This document shows, in pieces, positions 17,192-26,733 of a stretch of 64,000 bases of DNA (the first letter of the stretch is position 1; every line of letters begins with the position of its first letter). Where the stretch lies: the NCBI GenBank assembly GCA_011959405.1, contig BLLX01000001.1, forward strand, positions 49,084 through 113,083, given 5' to 3'. The DNA is from Muribaculaceae bacterium. Its GTDB lineage: Bacteria; Bacteroidota; Bacteroidia; Bacteroidales; Muribaculaceae. The notes under the pieces are model-generated. The model did no database searches and was not told the origin of the DNA. It worked only from the letters and a program-made list of their open reading frames with translations. Both the position numbers and the translations under genes were made by a program.

Positions 17192-18042
17192 AGCTTAGTG
17201 CCGTTTATGCTGTTTGACAATAGCCCAAGGCCTATGCCAACAAGATTATCAACTTGAGTGTCGCTCACATCTATCGGTCTGAATACATCTGCAAATAATT
17301 CAGGCATATCATATATGAAGGCAATCGTGCCAATATACCCCGTCTCTTTTTCGCTCCATACATGCTTGGCCGTCCTTTTGCCAATCATGTAATCCAAAAT
17401 ATAATTATCCACAGGCCGGGAGCCGTTTCGGTCATAGCGCATCTCTTTGATTAGTTCCTGCAATTGATGTGCTTTCCAAGGGTAGACTTTCTGAAATTCC
17501 GCCAGTTGCATAAAACGCAAGGTGGAATGCAGCACAGACGCTTTGATGGTCGTATGGTCGTGAATATGCGGCACGCTTCGTGTCAGGAAATATTCGCAAT
17601 CACGCATAAATAAAACTATCCATTCGACAAGAGAATAAAATGGAATGCCATCAATAAGTTTCAATGCCTTTAGACTGACCAAGCCAAAAGGATATAACAT
17701 CAGGTCTCGCGTTAGTTTAACCGGACTATAATAACAATAGATACGGCTTTGCGAGATAGCCTCCCGGACGAGTTGTTCAAAATTATAACCGTTTGGCAGG
17801 TTAATAATTTGATTTTCCAGAAGGGTTGCAACGATCCAAAGTTTCCATACTTCGATACTGATATCTCCTTTTCTGAAATCCAATAATCCGTTCAAAGCCG
17901 TTAATGAATCCTCCGAAATGTTGTCTGTTGAAACAAATGCAGATATGATTGCTGATCCCATCTTACCTCCAAAAATAGAATCGTCAGATAATTTTTCCGA
18001 ATTTGTCCGTAATAGATTGTATATTTGTTGAAGCGGTGTCAT
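17188..18042 (-). CDS. Hypothetical protein, possibly a degenerate LanC-like cyclase homologue; overlaps the downstream GT by ATGA
   Basis: LSDDSIFGGKMGSAI near the N-terminus and VDNLVGIGLGLLSN at the C-terminus resemble LanC-like repeats weakly. Confidence 0.4.
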   Translation of the reverse strand: MTPLQQIYNLLRTNSEKLSDDSIFGGKMGSAIISAFVSTDNISEDSLTALNGLLDFRKGDISIEVWKLWIVATLLENQIINLPNGYNFEQLVREAISQSRIYCYYSPVKLTRDLMLYPFGLVSLKALKLIDGIPFYSLVEWIVLFMRDCEYFLTRSVPHIHDHTTIKASVLHSTLRFMQLAEFQKVYPWKAHQLQELIKEMRYDRNGSRPVDNYILDYMIGKRTAKHVWSEKETGYIGTIAFIYDMPELFADVFRPIDVSDTQVDNLVGIGLGLLSNSINGTKL

Positions 18043-18227
18043 ATCGATCGATGTACTGACATTTTATGTTAAAACGATGTTGACACAATATTGGTTCTGG
18101 TGCAACTATTATTGGGCCTGTTTGACATCGCATTTGCCGATAAGACACTATAAAAGGAGATCATGCTGAAGTCAAGATGACTTCTCAGAATAATACGTTA
18201 TATAATTGATATATACAAGTAATATGG

Positions 18228-18854
18228 CTATTCGGTGTCCATTTCATCGCCGAAGAGGTCGCGCATAAGGCGCGCTTCATTGTCTACAGCCATTCTGATT
18301 TCCGGATTATGTTCATCCTCCGGCCATAGACGAGTGGCTATCTCTATTGTATTGCCAAGGAGCGTAACTCGCTGGATATGACCTCCTGGAAGTCGATCGA
18401 ATTCTTCTTCGGCAACCTCTTTGCCGTCGATTATGAATTTGGACGCACGAGGTGCAAGATGGCGGATAACTTCTTTGCGAATTGCAAAGACAGCCTTTGT
18501 CAGCGGCATCGAGTAGCCGTCAAAATAGCTGTCTGGCAAATTGGAAGCGGAAAGGTCGCGAATCAATATGAAATCCCATTCCTTGAACTCAGGCGATGTT
18601 ACGTCAACCCTATATATGACAAACTGCGTTTGTCCATCATAGGCCGCCTTTTCGCGTACGCTGTTTTTTGCTACAGTTTCCGTAGTGCCTGCAGCCCTAT
18701 ATTCGGCAAAAGTCTTATAGACGTTGTTCGAAGAAACGCTGTCCGCAAGCTTTTCGGTAGATGAAGAGCATGACACCCATATGGCGCAATAAATTATTAG
18801 AGCGGGAACTAGACACAGTTTGCTAACCCACGATTCAGCTTTAAAGTTCATCAT
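18228..18854 (-). CDS. Putative lipoprotein, hypothetical
   Basis: LIIYCAIWVSCSSST lipobox-like; IIDGKEVAEEEFDRLPGGHIQRVTLLG resembles a plug/TonB-linked segment. Confidence 0.55.
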   Translation of the reverse strand: MMNFKAESWVSKLCLVPALIIYCAIWVSCSSSTEKLADSVSSNNVYKTFAEYRAAGTTETVAKNSVREKAAYDGQTQFVIYRVDVTSPEFKEWDFILIRDLSASNLPDSYFDGYSMPLTKAVFAIRKEVIRHLAPRASKFIIDGKEVAEEEFDRLPGGHIQRVTLLGNTIEIATRLWPEDEHNPEIRMAVDNEARLMRDLFGDEMDTE

Positions 18855-19203
18855 GATAATTCTTTTGTTGAGGTTTTTATATTAACATTATTTGCTATTC
18901 CCAATCCGTGACCTACTTGACGCGGTCTCTATCAGCATCATCTGTCAGATGTATGGTATGACAATTATTCATTATTGTCACTAAATATTTAATTTTACGA
19001 ACTAAATCAAATTTTTCATAATATTCAAAGAAGTCGCGTTAATTATTGTTAATTGATCGGTGCGGGTATTATCATATCATCTCTTAAAGTACTGGCCGTA
19101 CAAAAACTCACTATATTATATGTGCCTGATATTGATTTATGATAATTATGATTAACTTTGTTGTGTTATAACTGTTTGGTCTGTTTTACGGCATTTTGGC
19201 ATT

Positions 19204-20187
19204 ATGCGCGGTCTGCTTTACATAGTTATTCTGTTTGTGATTACCGGTTGCAGTTATTCAAGCTCACAGCCGATGGCGCTTGATGAAGCGCAACGTCTTA
19301 TGCACAGCGATCCAACCGCTGCACTCTCTAGACTTAATGGCGTGGATGTGTCGGAATTTCAGGATTCGGCGACGATGGCACGATGGGCGCTCTTATATAG
19401 CGAAGCTTTGGTTGTAAATAAACTGTCAGCCCCAACCGACACTATTGTCGATATTGCCATAGACTATTACGGGCAGCATAATTTGACCGACGAATTTCAG
19501 AAAGCATCGCGGCTGAAAGCGCTGATTCGGTCGTCGGACGACGCAGACGCTCTTGCAACGGCTCTTTATCTTCAGAAAGAAAAGGAGTTTCTTCTTTATA
19601 AAGAGCGAGCCAAACGAGAATTATATATGTTTGTCGGACTTGTATTATTGATTATCGCTGCCGGAATCATAATATGGATGCGTCAGCGCATAAGGTTGCA
19701 GTCGTTGCAGAATGAAGCTCTGATAGCCGAGGCTTCCGGTCTTAAAAGCCAGATTGACGTTAGTCGTGGCGATGTGGGCCGTCTGGAGATGAAACTGCAC
19801 GGACTGCTTGAAAACCGTTTTGCCCTCATTGATTCGCTTTGTCAGACCTACTACGAATCGCATGGCACTAAAACCGAGCGAAAGGCAATAATCGATAAAG
19901 TGAAAAGCAAGATCGAATCGGTCCGCACCGACTCTTTTTCAGAAATGGAGTCGGCTGTGAATGATTGTCGAGATAACCTTCTTGTCAAGGTCAAAGACAA
20001 CTATCCCGACATCAAGACGGAAGAATATAGGCTTCTGGTATATCTTGCGAGCGGACTTTCGACGCGCACTATAAGCTTGCTGCTCGGCGAGTCGGTAGAT
20101 GTAGTCTATAAACGTAAATCAAGACTTAAATCGCGTCTTAAAGAGTCGGTGGAAGCAGTATGCCCTGATATAATGTCTGTTTTCTGA
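19204..20187 (+). CDS. Membrane-anchored lipoprotein regulator with C-terminal LuxR-type HTH
   Basis: MRGLLYIVILFVITGCSYSS lipobox, TM ELYMFVGLVLLIIAAGIIIWM, coiled coil, C-terminal EEYRLLVYLASGLSTRTISLLLGESVDVVYKRKSRLKSRLKE. Confidence 0.8.
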   Translation: MRGLLYIVILFVITGCSYSSSQPMALDEAQRLMHSDPTAALSRLNGVDVSEFQDSATMARWALLYSEALVVNKLSAPTDTIVDIAIDYYGQHNLTDEFQKASRLKALIRSSDDADALATALYLQKEKEFLLYKERAKRELYMFVGLVLLIIAAGIIIWMRQRIRLQSLQNEALIAEASGLKSQIDVSRGDVGRLEMKLHGLLENRFALIDSLCQTYYESHGTKTERKAIIDKVKSKIESVRTDSFSEMESAVNDCRDNLLVKVKDNYPDIKTEEYRLLVYLASGLSTRTISLLLGESVDVVYKRKSRLKSRLKESVEAVCPDIMSVF

Positions 20188-20332
20188 TGCCGTTTCTCTG
20201 ATGGTCAGACTTTTTGCGGGGTGTAATACGCATATTGCTTATTATAAGCATGTTGTAAATCCGTAGGTCAGACTTTTATTTTGCATTGCCATAGCTTTTA
20301 TGAGTAATTTTGCTGCAAAAATACTACTCATA

Positions 20333-22414
20333 ATGAACGCTAAGGTTTTCATCACAATTCTGACTGTGATTCTTACTGTCGGCATAGGTCAGGCACAGAA
20401 TCAGGAGACAACAGACAGTCTCACCCGCGAGTTGCAGGAGGTGGTAGTGACAGCCAACCAATCTGTCACAAAACTTGTCGGATCAACGCTCGTGTCAACC
20501 ATTCCCGGAACGGATCTTGCCGACCTCGGCAGTGCTCTTGATGTGCTTGCTCAGTTGCCAATGATAAAGGTGCAGGACAATTCCGTCAGCGTCATCGGCA
20601 AAAGCAATCTCGAGATCTATATCGACGGACGGCCGATGCGCGATGATCAAGAGTTATCGCAGATATTGTCATCCAATCTGAAAAAGGTGGAATTGCTTAT
20701 GGCTCCGGGGGCAGCATACGCGAGCGCTACCGGGGCCGTGCTTAAAATCACTACTCGCCGAAATTTCCTGCAAGGGCTGTCGTTTACCGACCGGTTCCAG
20801 CTTCAGCGACGCCGCAAGTGGTCGGTAATGGATTATCTCGGACTCGGCTATAGGACCGGCAACTATGAGTTTTTTGTCAACGGAACAGTTAATCGCAATA
20901 ATTTCTTTGTCAAAGGAACCACTGTCAACACACTTATGTATGATGGCAAGGACGCAGTGGTAGGTAGCAGCCAAAATAACTCTTATCCCATTGTTACGGG
21001 CGTTGTCAAGGCCGGATTGAATTATGCCAAAGGTCTCCAGTCGCTCGGTGCGTATTATCGCTATAATCCTGAACATGGTAATTTCAACAATTACGGCACA
21101 GAGTGGCTTGACAATAATTCGGCGCTGATTCGTGAGATAGACAAGCGGATCCGTTCACACAGTCATCTCGCATCACTATATTATGAGAATACCTTTGCCG
21201 AAAAGTATCTGCTGCACTTCGACGGCGGGTTCCTCCAGTCTGGATCGTATAATCGCGTTGCGACCACTTATCCGGAATCGACAATTTCCGAAGTCCATTC
21301 GGCTGATGAACGCAACTCGACCCTGTGGGCCGGAAAACTATATATGAATTTTCCGCTATGGAATGGCGATTTTTCCATTGGTACACAAGGCAGCTACACC
21401 CATACTTCGCTTGATTACCGTATGCTCAACGCTCAAATCAGCGAATATATCCTTTCTTCGTTGACAGATGCAAGGCAGACATCGGCAGCGCTGTTCGCAT
21501 CATGGTCGCGTATGTTGGGCAAGATCTCTCTCTCTGCGGGATTAAGATACGAGTATGTCGATTATGATTTCAAGGTTGACGGCAAACGTGATGCAGAGGT
21601 GAGCCGCCGTGATCATCTGCTGACGCCTGACGTCTCGCTCAGCTATTCCTTCAACGATGAATCCCAGATAAGTCTCAGCTATAAGATGGCCACGGTTAAA
21701 CCTCCATACGCGCAGCTTACCGGTTCGCTGAGTTACGTCGGACTACACGAGATCGAGGGTGGCAATCCAGGTCTGCGTGACGAGAGAATGCACGATCTTC
21801 AGTTATTCGGAATGTGGAAAGGCTTTATGCTTCAGGCAGACTTCACCCGTGCACTCGACACCTATGCGTTTGTCAAACAACTTTATCCCGCAGGTAATCT
21901 TCAGCTGATTATGCATCCTTTGAACATAGACGTATCGTCATTAAGCCTGTATCTGGTCTGGAGCCGGCCTGTGTGCCGCTGGACTCCGAACGTCACTGTC
22001 GGAATGTACCGCCAATGGTTTAAACTTGACAACAACCGATATGACAATCCGATATTTTCTTACTATTTCGACAACACATTTTCGTTGCCTTGCGATTGGA
22101 TGATAACAGCCAATATTAGCGGACGCACTAAGGGCGACATGCACACCAACCGTTTTGCTCCTTCATGGTTTACAATGGATGTTTCGGTAGGCCGGACATT
22201 TCTAAACAAATCGCTGACCGTGAAACTGTCGGCAACCGATATATTCAACACCGCCAACAATGACTGGACGATGAACACTTGCGGAATTTTCGTTGACAAG
22301 CGCCAGAGTTACGACCAACGCGGCATATCGCTTAACGTCATCTACAATTTCCAGCCCCGCAAGAGCCAATCCAGAGGTTCCTCGGCCGCTGAGTCCGAAA
22401 TGAAACGGCTGTAA
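20333..22414 (+). CDS. TonB-dependent receptor / outer-membrane beta-barrel protein
   Basis: LQEVVVTANQSVTKLVGSTLVSTIPGTDLADLGSALDVLAQLPMIKVQDNSVSVIGKSNLEIYIDGRPM; barrel to C-terminus. Confidence 0.88.
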   Translation: MNAKVFITILTVILTVGIGQAQNQETTDSLTRELQEVVVTANQSVTKLVGSTLVSTIPGTDLADLGSALDVLAQLPMIKVQDNSVSVIGKSNLEIYIDGRPMRDDQELSQILSSNLKKVELLMAPGAAYASATGAVLKITTRRNFLQGLSFTDRFQLQRRRKWSVMDYLGLGYRTGNYEFFVNGTVNRNNFFVKGTTVNTLMYDGKDAVVGSSQNNSYPIVTGVVKAGLNYAKGLQSLGAYYRYNPEHGNFNNYGTEWLDNNSALIREIDKRIRSHSHLASLYYENTFAEKYLLHFDGGFLQSGSYNRVATTYPESTISEVHSADERNSTLWAGKLYMNFPLWNGDFSIGTQGSYTHTSLDYRMLNAQISEYILSSLTDARQTSAALFASWSRMLGKISLSAGLRYEYVDYDFKVDGKRDAEVSRRDHLLTPDVSLSYSFNDESQISLSYKMATVKPPYAQLTGSLSYVGLHEIEGGNPGLRDERMHDLQLFGMWKGFMLQADFTRALDTYAFVKQLYPAGNLQLIMHPLNIDVSSLSLYLVWSRPVCRWTPNVTVGMYRQWFKLDNNRYDNPIFSYYFDNTFSLPCDWMITANISGRTKGDMHTNRFAPSWFTMDVSVGRTFLNKSLTVKLSATDIFNTANNDWTMNTCGIFVDKRQSYDQRGISLNVIYNFQPRKSQSRGSSAAESEMKRL

Positions 22415-22456
22415 CTTATGGATGTAGGTCGGGTGCGTGCTTCCAACGAGCTGCGA

Positions 22457-22487
22457 AAAAGGGGAGACCTTGAAAATCTCCCCTTTT
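22457..22487 (+). terminator. Rho-independent terminator
   Basis: aaaaggggaga-ccttgaaaa-tctcccctttt. Confidence 0.85.
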
Positions 22488-22543
22488 GCACAAACGAGAC
22501 AAAACAATTTAGTTTGTCAAATAGATCTAATACTATTATATGG

Positions 22544-22995
22544 TCAGATAATCACTTTGTGTGATTTGCCGGCAGCGCCATTTATGGTGGCAGGTGCTCC
22601 GCTATAGACAATGAGACCGTGGATGTCGCAGATATCAATGGCCACGTCATGATCACTGTCCACAACTATGGTGCCGCTTTCCACTCGTACGCTTATATCG
22701 TTGTCATTTTTTATTGCATCTTCAATTCCTGATTTGAAATCCATTTCCTGAATATTTTTGAAATTATATCCCCAGACATCATCATTGGCATATTTAAACA
22801 CGACTCAAAAGCGTAGTCGTCGATTTTTGTCACAGAGTCGGGTATGTCTGTAGTAGCTCCGCTTGGACAACATATTAATGTTTTGATATCCTTAGAATAT
22901 AATGCTCCCGAATTAGCTGTGTATGTAGTGTTGGCATCATCAATATTTATTAGAGTAAGGTTTACACAGTTGCGGTGTTTGCAACCAGTTATTAC
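22544..22995 (-). pseudogene. Relic of a BspA-type leucine-rich-repeat (LRR_5) surface protein
   Basis: Reverse frame from 22995: VITGCKHRNCVNLTLINIDDANTTYTANSGALYSKDIKTLICCPSGATTDIPDSVTKIDDYAFESC, then a frame change into ...VRVESGTIVVDSDHDVAIDICDIHGLIVYSG. Confidence 0.75.
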
Positions 22996-23759
22996 TCAAT
23001 ATTTTGCGAGTAATAAGTCAGAAATATGGTCATAAGCTTTAAGGGTGTATTCTAAAAGGTGAAGATTTAACATCTTTATTGTTTCTTAACGTTCAAAGCG
23101 TATCAATAAAGGGTGTTTCTTCTCTTTTCCGTGCTATTTGCAGTTTGATGTTTCTATCATTCCACGTTTTCGGCACAAAGGTACGACAATTTCCATGAAC
23201 GACAAAAGCACACTCTTATCAATCTATTATTTTGGAGGGAGTGAAATCTGCCGCTTGCCAAATTTCTCTCTGTCGAAAATAATAAGCCTCTGAAAGATTT
23301 GAGAACAGTTTGAATGATAGGTTGCCAAGTAAAGACCTATTATTTATGCTGTTCTTTGTTTCTACTATTTCGTCAGTCGTTTATCTCCGTTGCCGGATGC
23401 AGATTCAAGCCAAACCGATGAATAGGAAAAGGTTTTGGAGCTGTTTACTCTCCAACGGAGGAAGAAATGCTCCAAACGGTCTACCGCTTTTATTCTGCAT
23501 GAGGTTTGGCTACCTTTGCATCAGACAAAAGGAGATAAATGACCAGATATATAACAGTAGTATTACATTAAGGTAAAGAACAACCATGGTATAGTATTAT
23601 TGCAATTTAACTATTTAAAGTTTGTTTATAATCAAATCATTTAAAGATTTTTGTCCAAATTTGATTTTTTGTATTTGATAAATGTCGTAATTAAATAAAA
23701 AATATCACGCATAATGACTTTTTCTTTTTTCTAAATTTCTTCAAATGACAAATTATTGT

Positions 23760-23767
23760 TACCTTTG
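23760..23767 (+). promoter_or_regulatory. Bacteroidetes -7-like box (TACCTTTG) upstream of susC
   Basis: Matches the TAnnTTTG consensus, ~200-260 nt upstream of the SusC start. Confidence 0.5.
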
Positions 23768-23964
23768 TATTGTAATGTAGTTAATGGTTGCGCTTATAAA
23801 GTCCTTGGAAAGGATTTATGTATAAAAGAGGTAGATGTTTACTCTGTTCTTGCCTGGATTATCAGCATCACTGATATGAAATAACAGAAAAAAATATACA
23901 ATGGCTAAGCGGACGGACAGGCAGGGCAATAGTATAGATTCCCAATCCCCCTCTTTATAATACA

Positions 23965-26721
23965 TTGCGTATAAGATTTATTAACCGTCTGGTCTGGGAA
24001 TCTACAGAGATTGAACTATTCAAGATGGGAAGAATTTGTCTGTGTCTTGTCGTAATGTCTCTATTCTGTGGCGTTTCCAAGGTTGAAGCACAAGTGCAGA
24101 ATGTTCGTGAGAAACAAGATTCCGTTTCGGTAATAAAACTATCAGAAAATATTAGACCCGAGAATATAAAAAAAGGTCCTATAAACAATGCTCTGGATGT
24201 ATTGAGTGGTCAGTCTGCCGGTGTGAACGTCACCACTAATGGAACAGACAGACTCGCTATGCTGAATAGTATCCGAGTTCGTGGTACCACCTCCATTATT
24301 GGTGGCAATGACCCGTTGGTAATTATTGACGGTGTAACATCAGATATAGCTACGCTATCAACCATATATCCCGCAGATATTGAGAGTTTCACTATTTTGA
24401 AGAATGCTACCGAAACGGCAATGTACGGTTCCCGTGGTGCTTCAGGTGTAATTGAGATTAAGACCAAGAAAGGAACGGGGCGAGGTTTCGAAATATCATA
24501 TGATGGCAACTACGGAATAGAGTCAATGTATAAGCATCTGCAAATGCTCAACGGCCCGGAGTATATAGCTACAGCAGAGGCGCTTGGGTTAGACCACAAT
24601 AACGGTGGCTATAATACCAATTTTCACGATGTAATTACCCGTACAGGCTTGATACATCAGCATCACTTGGCTTTTAGCGGTGGTTCGGAAAATTCAAACT
24701 ATCGAGCATCGTTCGGTTTTATGGACCACAACACAATTGTCAAAGTGAACGATTACCGAAATCTTGTAGTAAAACTTGATGCTACGCAAAAGGCTTTCGA
24801 TGGACGCTTGGTTGGCGATTTTGGTGTATATGGCTACTCGTCAAAGATACACGACATTTTCGATACACGAATGCTGTTTTACTCGGCAGCTGCACAGAAT
24901 CCTACATATCCAGCAGGAACTGATGTTAATGGCAACTGGGTGAAGAATTCGGCTGCTTCACACATCAACCACCCCGGAGCACTCCTCTATGAGAAAAATG
25001 ACTCCGAAGAACGGAATTTCAATACACATTTGGGGCTGAAATTTAATATCCTTGACAATTTGATATTGTCGGCTTTCGGCTCTTATTCATATTCATCTAC
25101 GGGAAATGCTCAATTTTGTCCTACATGGGTGTGGGCGCAAGGCAATGTTTATCGTGGAGAGTTCAAGGGTGAAGACTACTTTACAAATGTGTCCCTCTCA
25201 TATAACAATGCTTGGGGAGACTCACACCTTGATGCTGTTGTTGGCGCAGAATATCTTAAACAGGTAAGGACTGGTTTATGGGTGCAGGCAAAAGGAATAA
25301 CAACAAATGATTTCTCCTATAATAACATCGGAGCAACATCATCGCGTCCTTTCGGTGGTACGAGCAGTAGCTATGAAGACCCGTCACTTGCTTCAATAAT
25401 GGGTAGTGTCACATATAGTTACAAGGATAGATATTCTATTGCGGCAGCACTCCGTGGAGATGGCTCTTCAATGGTAAGCGATAACAATACTTTCGGATTC
25501 TTCCCATCAGTATCACTGAGTTGGGATGTAAAAAAAGAAGGCTTCCTCTCTGATACTGACTTTATAACAATGTTGAAACTAAGAACCGGATATGGTCGGT
25601 CAGGAAATCTTGGAGGTATAACATCCTATACAACACTTAATACCGTAAAGGAGAATGGTATCGTATCCATCAACGGTGCACCTACCGTAACAATGGGAAG
25701 TATACGCAACACGAATCCGGACCTTAAGTGGGAGACTCGTTCAACATTTAATATCGGTTTTAACTTAGGTATATGGGATAATCGGTTGATGCTTACCTCG
25801 GAATTATATTACTCAAAGACAACGGATATGCTCTATGAGTATGATGTTCCCGTTCCGACCTTTGAGTTCGATAAGCTGATGGCAAATATCGGCTCGATGT
25901 CTAACCAGGGTGTCGAACTAGGAATCTCGGTAGTTCCCATTCAACGAAAGGATATGGAGATGAATATCAACTTCAATATGTCCTACCAGAAGAATAAGTT
26001 ACTTTCGCTTAGTGGAGAGTATAATGGTATGCATATGACAGCTTCAGATATTACTCCGATTGGCTCGCTTTATGGTGCAGGTCAGAACGGTGGAGACAAT
26101 AATGTAGTATATCAGATTGTAGGTCAGCCATTGGGGGTATTCTATCTACCTCACTGCAAAGGGCTTAAAGAAAATGAACTTGGTGGCTACAGTTACGATA
26201 TTGAAGATTTGAATGATGATGGCGAGATTGATTTTAGCGATGGCGGAGACAGGTATATAGCAGGTCAGGCAACCCCCAAGGTAACTATTGGATCAAACAT
26301 CAGTTTCCGTTACAAGTCCTTTGATATTGCCATGCAGATAAATGGTGCTTTCGGTCATAAGATATTCAATGGCACGGGCCTGGCTTATACCAATATGTCT
26401 ATATTCCCTGACTACAATGTATTGAAGGGTGCTCCTGAAAAAAATATTATTGACCAGAATGTCTCAGACTATTGGTTGGAAAAGGGTGACTATGTAAATA
26501 TTGAACATATTACCATAGGCTACAGTATTCCAATGAAATCCAAGGCTGTGAAGTCATTGCGTCTTTCGGCAGGCATTAGCAACCTTGCAACAATCACAGG
26601 CTATAGCGGTCTTACTCCAATGATAAACAGTTATGTAGTAAGCAACACTTTGGGCATTGACGACAAACGCACCTATCCTTTATATCGTACCTATTCGTTA
26701 GGTCTTAGTATTCAATTCTAA
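23965..26721 (+). CDS. SusC-like TonB-dependent transporter (probable start 24025)
   Basis: NALDVLSGQSAGVNVTTNGTDRLAMLNSIRVRGTTSIIGGNDPLVIIDGV; ETAMYGSRGASGVIEIKTKKG; typical barrel; SusD follows. Confidence 0.95.
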   Translation: MRIRFINRLVWESTEIELFKMGRICLCLVVMSLFCGVSKVEAQVQNVREKQDSVSVIKLSENIRPENIKKGPINNALDVLSGQSAGVNVTTNGTDRLAMLNSIRVRGTTSIIGGNDPLVIIDGVTSDIATLSTIYPADIESFTILKNATETAMYGSRGASGVIEIKTKKGTGRGFEISYDGNYGIESMYKHLQMLNGPEYIATAEALGLDHNNGGYNTNFHDVITRTGLIHQHHLAFSGGSENSNYRASFGFMDHNTIVKVNDYRNLVVKLDATQKAFDGRLVGDFGVYGYSSKIHDIFDTRMLFYSAAAQNPTYPAGTDVNGNWVKNSAASHINHPGALLYEKNDSEERNFNTHLGLKFNILDNLILSAFGSYSYSSTGNAQFCPTWVWAQGNVYRGEFKGEDYFTNVSLSYNNAWGDSHLDAVVGAEYLKQVRTGLWVQAKGITTNDFSYNNIGATSSRPFGGTSSSYEDPSLASIMGSVTYSYKDRYSIAAALRGDGSSMVSDNNTFGFFPSVSLSWDVKKEGFLSDTDFITMLKLRTGYGRSGNLGGITSYTTLNTVKENGIVSINGAPTVTMGSIRNTNPDLKWETRSTFNIGFNLGIWDNRLMLTSELYYSKTTDMLYEYDVPVPTFEFDKLMANIGSMSNQGVELGISVVPIQRKDMEMNINFNMSYQKNKLLSLSGEYNGMHMTASDITPIGSLYGAGQNGGDNNVVYQIVGQPLGVFYLPHCKGLKENELGGYSYDIEDLNDDGEIDFSDGGDRYIAGQATPKVTIGSNISFRYKSFDIAMQINGAFGHKIFNGTGLAYTNMSIFPDYNVLKGAPEKNIIDQNVSDYWLEKGDYVNIEHITIGYSIPMKSKAVKSLRLSAGISNLATITGYSGLTPMINSYVVSNTLGIDDKRTYPLYRTYSLGLSIQF

Positions 26722-26733
26722 CCGCTTACAGTT

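Noticed and set aside
23511-23520. CTnDOT-like attachment core (GTAnnTTTGC)
   Set aside because: Reads cTACCTTTGC, one mismatch, and the same motif is an ordinary Bacteroidetes promoter box; no integrase nearby.
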